A DNA stretch of 17,426 nt, taken from assembly GCA_026785645.1 (NCBI GenBank), contig JAJAZM010000091.1, forward strand, positions 1 through 17,426, read 5' to 3'. Positions 14,024-17,426 of the stretch are shown here, piece by piece; positions within the stretch are counted from its first letter, which is position 1, and every line of letters starts with the position of its first letter. The DNA is from Sphingomonas bacterium (lineage in GTDB: Bacteria; Pseudomonadota; Alphaproteobacteria; Sphingomonadales; Sphingomonadaceae). The notes beneath the pieces were generated by a model. It worked only from the letters and a program-made list of their open reading frames with translations. It did not search any database and had not been told where the DNA came from. Made by a program: the position numbers and the translations under genes.

Positions 14024-14376
14024 TTGACGATCCGCCCCTCGCCCGCCCAGTGGCGATAGGCTTGATAGAGCAACGCCGCCTTGCCGATTCGAAGGCCGCC
14101 CACGGTCAGTACGACCGCCACCGGCAGCCAGACGAGATGGACCCACCATGGCGGGCCGAAGCGCAGATCGATCACGATCGCACTGACCGCGACAATCGCG
14201 CCGACGATCAAGATCAGGAACGCGGCTGGTCCGTCGCCAACATCATAGGACAGGAACTCGAGCCCACAGTCCGGACATTTGTCGGCAAAGGACGACGGAC
14301 TGCGGAACAGGGTGCGCGCACCACAGCGTGGGCAAAGCCCCTTCAGGCTCGCCCCTGCCAGGGTCGGAGCAGTCAT
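14020..14376 (-). CDS. DUF983 zinc-ribbon membrane protein
   Basis: Small inner-membrane protein of unknown biochemical role, typically encoded between coxC and SURF1 in alphaproteobacterial oxidase operons. It is 118 aa. An N-terminal zinc ribbon is formed by C15-x-x-C18 (GLCPRCGA) and C34-x-x-C37 (DKCPDCGLEF), followed by the conserved YDVGDGPAAF. Two membrane helices follow (about 51-71 and 77-97), then GKAALLYQAYRHW. The start chosen is ATG 14376, because the family begins shortly before the first CxxC. It lies 22 bases downstream of the coxC stop. Confidence 0.9.
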   Translation of the reverse strand: MTAPTLAGASLKGLCPRCGARTLFRSPSSFADKCPDCGLEFLSYDVGDGPAAFLILIVGAIVAVSAIVIDLRFGPPWWVHLVWLPVAVVLTVGGLRIGKAALLYQAYRHWAGEGRIVK

Positions 14377-14398
14377 CGGATCAGGCGAGGATTGGGGA

Positions 14399-15229
14399 TC
14401 AGCCGTGGACCGGCGCGCCCCAGCCGCCCCACACGTAGACCGACACGAACAGGAACAGCCACACGACATCGACGAAATGCCAGTACCAGGCGGCTGCCTC
14501 AAACCCGAAATGCTGCTTCGGGGTGAAGTCGCCCTTCACCGCGCGAAGATAGCAGATGATCAGGAAAATCGTGCCGACGATGACGTGGAAGCCGTGGAAA
14601 CCGGTCGCCATGTAGAAGGTCGAGCCATAAATGTTGCCGCCATTGGCCAGCTTGAAGGCGAATGGCGCAACGGCATATTCATAGGCCTGGACGCCGCTGA
14701 ACACGAGGCCGAGCGCGATCGTCGCCAGCAGGCCCTTCTTGAGCCCCTCGCGATCGCCGTGGATCAGCGCATGATGCGCCCAGGTGACGGTGGTGCCCGA
14801 GCAGAGCAGGATCAGCGTGTTGAGCAAGGGAAAGCCGAACGGGTCGAGCACTTCAAGGCCCTTGGGGGGCCATTGACCGCCAACCGCGTCCATCGTCGAG
14901 GGGAATAAGGCGGCCGAGAAGAAGGCCCAGAACCACGCCACGAAGAACATCACTTCGGACGCGATAAACAGGATCATCCCGTAGCGCAGGTGGAGCGAGA
15001 CCACCGGCGTATGATCGCCGGCATGGGCTTCCTTGATGGTGTTGGACCACCAGGCGAACATCGTCGAAAGCACCGCGATCAGCCCCGCGATAGTGACGAA
15101 CATGCCATAGGGATTGCCATGCATCCACATCACCGCGCCGCCGAACAGGGCGAGCGACGAGAAGGCACCGATGATCGGCCAGGGATCGGGTGCCAGGATG
15201 TGATAATCGTGGTTCTTGGTGCCGGCCAT
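14399..15229 (-). CDS. coxC: cytochrome c oxidase subunit III
   Basis: Subunit III of the aa3-type heme-copper oxidase; polytopic, inner membrane, supports stability and proton uptake of the oxidase core. It is 276 aa, with the family's N-terminus HDYHILAPDPWPIIGAFSS and seven apparent hydrophobic helices. The conserved glutamate is in LFIASEVMFFVAWFWAFF. The C-terminal pattern GFHGFHVIVGTIFLI, then FEAAAWYWHFVDVVWLFLF, is diagnostic. A good ribosome site, AAGGA (minus strand, complement of 15238-15242), lies eight bases before ATG 15229. Subunits I and II are not in the window, so this operon supplies subunit III and assembly factors only. Confidence 0.97.
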   Translation of the reverse strand: MAGTKNHDYHILAPDPWPIIGAFSSLALFGGAVMWMHGNPYGMFVTIAGLIAVLSTMFAWWSNTIKEAHAGDHTPVVSLHLRYGMILFIASEVMFFVAWFWAFFSAALFPSTMDAVGGQWPPKGLEVLDPFGFPLLNTLILLCSGTTVTWAHHALIHGDREGLKKGLLATIALGLVFSGVQAYEYAVAPFAFKLANGGNIYGSTFYMATGFHGFHVIVGTIFLIICYLRAVKGDFTPKQHFGFEAAAWYWHFVDVVWLFLFVSVYVWGGWGAPVHG

Positions 15230-15258
15230 CAATCGATTCCTTGTTCCTGGATCGCGCT

Positions 15259-15846
15259 TTAGCGGCTGAGCGCGGGACTTTCCACAGGGTAAAATGTGTA
15301 GCTCAAGGTAATTTCGTCGATGTCGCGCGTGGCAACATCGGTGCGGATCTTGGGATCGACGAAGAAGATCACCGGCATCCGCACTTTCTCGCCCGCTTTG
15401 AGCGTCTGCTCGGTGAAGCAGAAGCATTCGATCTTGCTGAAGTAGGCCCCGGCCTGGGTCGGCGAGACGTTGAACACCGCCTGGCCGGTGGTCGGCCGAT
15501 CGGCGAGGTTGGTTGCTTCATAATAAATGGTGGTGCGCGCCCCGGGGTGGATCCGCACCGGGCTGGCAGGAGCGAACTTCCACGGCAATGCGCCGTTGAT
15601 GTTGGCATCGAACCGAACCCCGATCTGCCCCGCCACCGCGCCCGGTGCAGCATCGGCGCGCATCGTTGCGCCACCAAAGCCGGTCACCTGGCAAAATATG
15701 CGGTACAACGGGACCGAGGCGAAGGCGAGCGCCAGCATCGCCAGCCCGAACAAGGCCGCGCGATAGCCGACACTGCGGTTCCTCGCCGCGAGGTCGGTCA
15801 CGGGCACGTCTGGCACGGGCAGGTCTGGCACGGGCAGGCTGGTCAC
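15259..15846 (-). CDS. ctaG: cytochrome c oxidase assembly protein CtaG (Cox11)
   Basis: Copper chaperone that forms the CuB site in subunit I of cytochrome c oxidase. It is anchored by one N-terminal helix (about 29-46), with a periplasmic Ig-like copper-binding domain. It is 195 aa. The copper motif is IECFCFTEQTL with C141 and C143; the additional conserved cysteine C52 is in YRIFCQVTGFGG. DPKIRTD and the ITLSYTFYP ending are typical. It starts at GTG 15846, overlapping the upstream stop (GTGA). The cytosolic N-terminus carries an unusual repeat, PVPDLPVPDVPVTD, encoded by a 15-base tandem repeat, which extends the tail beyond what the family normally shows. Confidence 0.95.
   Translation of the reverse strand: MTSLPVPDLPVPDVPVTDLAARNRSVGYRAALFGLAMLALAFASVPLYRIFCQVTGFGGATMRADAAPGAVAGQIGVRFDANINGALPWKFAPASPVRIHPGARTTIYYEATNLADRPTTGQAVFNVSPTQAGAYFSKIECFCFTEQTLKAGEKVRMPVIFFVDPKIRTDVATRDIDEITLSYTFYPVESPALSR
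15799..15842. repeat. 15-base tandem repeat in the 5' end of ctaG
   Basis: Units at 15799-15813, 15814-15828 and 15829-15842 (the last one base shorter) follow CACGGGCAGGTCTGG with one mismatch in the first. On the coding strand they give PVPDL/PVPDV/PVTDL-like peptides at residues 5-19. Such in-frame microrepeats can expand or contract by slippage, altering only the tail length. Confidence 0.8.
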
Positions 15847-15974
15847 TGGTTGACCACCATCTTGACCATCGAAATGCCGAACATCAGCACCACGAACAGC
15901 CCCAGCAACAGCGCCGTGATCCGCGACCGGTTCTTCTGGCGGCGGCGAAGTTCGATTTCCTGATCGGGGGTCAT
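15843..15974 (-). CDS. small single-pass membrane protein between ctaB and ctaG (CoxF-like)
   Basis: A 43-residue product: a charged N-terminus (MTPDQEIELRRRQKNRSR) followed by one hydrophobic helix at about 19-37. Its ATG (15974) overlaps the ctaB stop (ATGA) and its stop overlaps the ctaG start (GTGA), so coupling to both neighbours shows it is a real gene despite its size. Alphaproteobacterial cox operons commonly encode such a tiny protein at this position, sometimes annotated CoxF. Its role in oxidase assembly is inferred from position only. Confidence 0.85.
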   Translation of the reverse strand: MTPDQEIELRRRQKNRSRITALLLGLFVVLMFGISMVKMVVNQ

Positions 15975-16894
15975 GCCAGCACCAGCCGGTCGGCGACCAG
16001 CGCGCCGAACAGGATGAACAGATAGAGGATCGAGAATTTGAATAATTTCTTCTCCGGGATCATCGCCGCCGGCTCCGACGCCGTGTTCATCGACACGGCG
16101 ATCGCGAACCACAGGAAGATCGCATTGAGGGCAATCGCCACGGTGCCGTAAATCCAGCCGGTCAGCGCCATCGGCCACGGCGCGATTGCGGCGACCACCA
16201 TCGGCAAGGTGTAGAGCAAAATCTGGCGGCGGGTGACGGCATTGCCCGCCACCACCGGCAACATCGGCACTCCGGCCTTGGCATAATCGGTCCGCACGAA
16301 CAGCGACAGCGCCCAAAAATGCGGCGGGGTCCAGAGGAAGATGATGGCGAACATCAGGGCCGGGAAAATGGTCACGTCGCCGGTCGCGGCGGCCCAGCCG
16401 ATCAATGGCGGAAAGGCGCCCGCTGCGCCGCCGATGACGATATTCTGCGCCGTCCGCCGCTTGAGCCAGATGGTATAGACGAACACATAGAACAGGATCG
16501 AAATTGCCAGCCAGAAGGCCGCGACCGTATTGGTCGCGAGCTGCATCAGCACGACCGAAAAGACCGACAGGCCAACCCCGAAATGAAGCGCGGTCTGGCG
16601 GCTCATCCGACCGGCCGGAAGCGGGCGATTGGCGGTACGCTTCATCAGCGCGTCGATATCGGCCTCATACCATTGGTTGAGCGCGCCGGCCGCGCCCGCA
16701 GCAAGCGCGATGCACAGCACCGCGGTAAAGCCCAGCACAGGATGGATCGACACTGGCGCGGCGATCAGCCCGCACAGGCCGGTGAACACCACCAGGCTCA
16801 TCACGCGCGGCTTGGTCAGCGCGAAAAGGTCGCGCGACGAGGCGGGAAGCGGCTGCGGTACCGCCTCGACTTGGGTCAACGGAATCACGGTCAT
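15971..16894 (-). CDS. ctaB: protoheme IX farnesyltransferase (heme O synthase)
   Basis: UbiA-type prenyltransferase that adds a farnesyl group to heme B to make heme O, the precursor of heme A for aa3 oxidase. Polytopic inner-membrane enzyme, 307 aa. The first Asp-rich motif is NQWYEADIDALMKRTANRPL (73-92). The second conserved region is VRTDYAKAGVPMLPVVAG (200-217), and the family's FLWTPPHFWALSLF lies between. LTKPRVMSLVVFTG near the N-terminus is typical. The start is ATG 16894; no clear ribosome site precedes it, but a TATAGG on the minus strand lies about a dozen bases upstream, suggesting a short leader. It is the first gene of the eight-gene operon running to 11332. coxB and coxA, which often precede it, are replaced by a divergent isomerase gene. 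Confidence 0.96.
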   Translation of the reverse strand: MTVIPLTQVEAVPQPLPASSRDLFALTKPRVMSLVVFTGLCGLIAAPVSIHPVLGFTAVLCIALAAGAAGALNQWYEADIDALMKRTANRPLPAGRMSRQTALHFGVGLSVFSVVLMQLATNTVAAFWLAISILFYVFVYTIWLKRRTAQNIVIGGAAGAFPPLIGWAAATGDVTIFPALMFAIIFLWTPPHFWALSLFVRTDYAKAGVPMLPVVAGNAVTRRQILLYTLPMVVAAIAPWPMALTGWIYGTVAIALNAIFLWFAIAVSMNTASEPAAMIPEKKLFKFSILYLFILFGALVADRLVLA

Positions 16895-16976
16895 GGACGG
16901 GGCCTATAAAAGCTTGCGGCCGCAAGGGGAAGGCTGTGAATCGGCGGTTCAGCTTTGCTTTGCTAGGACTGGCCCC
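16895..16976. promoter_or_regulatory. divergent ctaB / isomerase promoter region with a 14-bp palindrome
   Basis: This 82-base gap must hold the start signals for the cox assembly operon (minus) and the isomerase (plus). CTTGCGGCCGCAAG at 16913-16926 is a perfect palindrome. On the minus strand TATAGG follows it closely (complement of 16903-16908) and could be a -10 for ctaB, so a protein bound at the palindrome would overlap the promoter. On the plus side AGGA at 16965-16968 is the isomerase ribosome site. Promoter boxes are not certain. Confidence 0.35.
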
Positions 16977-17426
16977 ATGACCAACCGAATCATCCTCGCC
17001 GCGCTCGCCGCTGCATTCGCCGCCCCGGGCCTCGCCCAGTCCCCCACCCAGTCCCCCGCCCAGTCCCCCGCCCAGTCCCCCGCTACGCCGACCGAGCAAG
17101 CCGCCAAGGCCGACCTGGTGCGGGTCGCGATCGATACCGACAAGGGGCGGATCGTGGTCGCGCTAGACCAAGGCCGCGCCCCGCTGACCACCGCCAACTT
17201 CCTTGCCTATGTCGACAGGAAATGGCTCGACGGCCAGCCTTTCTACCGCGCCATGCCGTTCGCCACCGGCGGGCTGATCCAGGGTGGGGTGCGCGATGGG
17301 GCCAGGCAATTGCCGCCGATCGCGATCGAGACCACCGCCACCAGCGGACTCAAGAATGTCGCGGGGGCGATCGTCATGGCCAATGCCGGGGCCAAGACCA
17401 CCCGCAGCGACTTCTTCATCCTGACC
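16977..17426 (+). CDS. exported cyclophilin-type peptidyl-prolyl isomerase, 3'-truncated by window edge
   Basis: Catalyses cis-trans isomerisation of proline bonds, here predicted in the periplasm. The first 150 codons are visible and the frame is open to the last base. A signal peptide (about residues 1-20, ending in GLAQ) is followed by a low-complexity linker of four QSP repeats. The cyclophilin domain then starts at VRVAIDTDKGRIVVALDQGRAP, with TTANFLAYVD, the catalytic-region FYRAMPF (Arg in the FxR position), GGLIQGG, and AGAIVMANAGAKTTRSDFFI. The last corresponds to the MAR...S-x-FFI element, with R-S-D in place of the eukaryotic S-Q. ATG 16977 has AGGA eight bases upstream. Its C-terminus and downstream genes are outside the window. 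Confidence 0.93.
   Translation, partial: MTNRIILAALAAAFAAPGLAQSPTQSPAQSPAQSPATPTEQAAKADLVRVAIDTDKGRIVVALDQGRAPLTTANFLAYVDRKWLDGQPFYRAMPFATGGLIQGGVRDGARQLPPIAIETTATSGLKNVAGAIVMANAGAKTTRSDFFILT
17035..17082. repeat. four 12-base tandem repeats in the isomerase gene
   Basis: Four contiguous copies of CCCAGTCCCCCG (17035, 17047, 17059, 17071; the first ends in A instead of G). They are in frame and encode repeated Q-S-P-A/T just after the signal peptide. The copy number probably varies between strains by slippage and would only change linker length. Confidence 0.9.

Noticed and set aside
1..17426. CRISPR arrays, insertion sequences, prophage or defence genes
   Set aside because: No regularly spaced repeats, no transposase, integrase or nuclease-like products; nearly all the sequence is accounted for by housekeeping and respiratory genes.

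Overview
This window looks like a chromosomal stretch from a GC-rich alphaproteobacterium, most probably a sphingomonad (Sphingomonadales). That placement rests on protein resemblance to sphingomonad families (the CcmA/CcmB/CcmF-I set, the DUF3422 protein) and on the ctaB - small membrane protein - ctaG - coxC - DUF983 - SURF1 gene order. It was judged from memory of families, not from a search.

Layout. (1) 1-2748, plus strand: aromatic catabolism. The 3' part of hpd (4-hydroxyphenylpyruvate dioxygenase) is followed by a REP-like palindromic repeat, a 3-oxoadipyl-CoA thiolase (PcaF/PaaJ type) and an overlapping paaD (phenylacetyl-CoA epoxidase assembly protein). (2) 2815-5681, plus: an isolated zwf (glucose-6-phosphate dehydrogenase) and a DUF3422 membrane-anchored protein. 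(3) 5682-5945: a small gene graveyard. A 32-codon sliver of bchI (Mg-chelatase ATPase subunit) lies on the minus strand and the 3' end of tspO on the plus strand. (4) 5924-9421, minus: cytochrome c maturation genes ccmF-ccmG-ccmH-ccmI in a tightly overlapping operon. (5) 9570-9660, minus: tRNA-Ser(GGA). (6) 9758-11342, plus: a small zincin-type metallopeptidase, then ccmA and ccmB, translationally coupled. (7) 11332-16894, minus: an eight-gene cytochrome oxidase biogenesis operon, ctaB - small membrane protein - ctaG - coxC - DUF983 - SURF1 - M16 peptidase - RNA methyltransferase. (8) 16977 to the end, plus: the 5' part of an exported cyclophilin-type peptidyl-prolyl isomerase.

How the genes work together. 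The centre and right of the window serve aerobic respiration. CcmA/B and CcmF-I attach heme to c-type cytochromes on the periplasmic side. CtaB makes heme O, CtaG delivers copper, SURF1 assists heme insertion, and CoxC is subunit III of the aa3 oxidase. Notable absences are ccmC/ccmD/ccmE, which would be expected between ccmB and ccmF, and coxB/coxA, which often precede ctaB.

The most interesting observation is the bchI/tspO scar at 5692-5940. Strand orientation (bchI leftward, tspO rightward) matches the classic divergent bchI / crtIB-tspO block of purple-bacterial photosynthesis gene clusters. I read it as the residue of a lost aerobic anoxygenic phototrophy cluster, deleted down to about 250 bp between DUF3422 and ccmI. 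No complete unknown system, CRISPR array, prophage or insertion sequence was seen.
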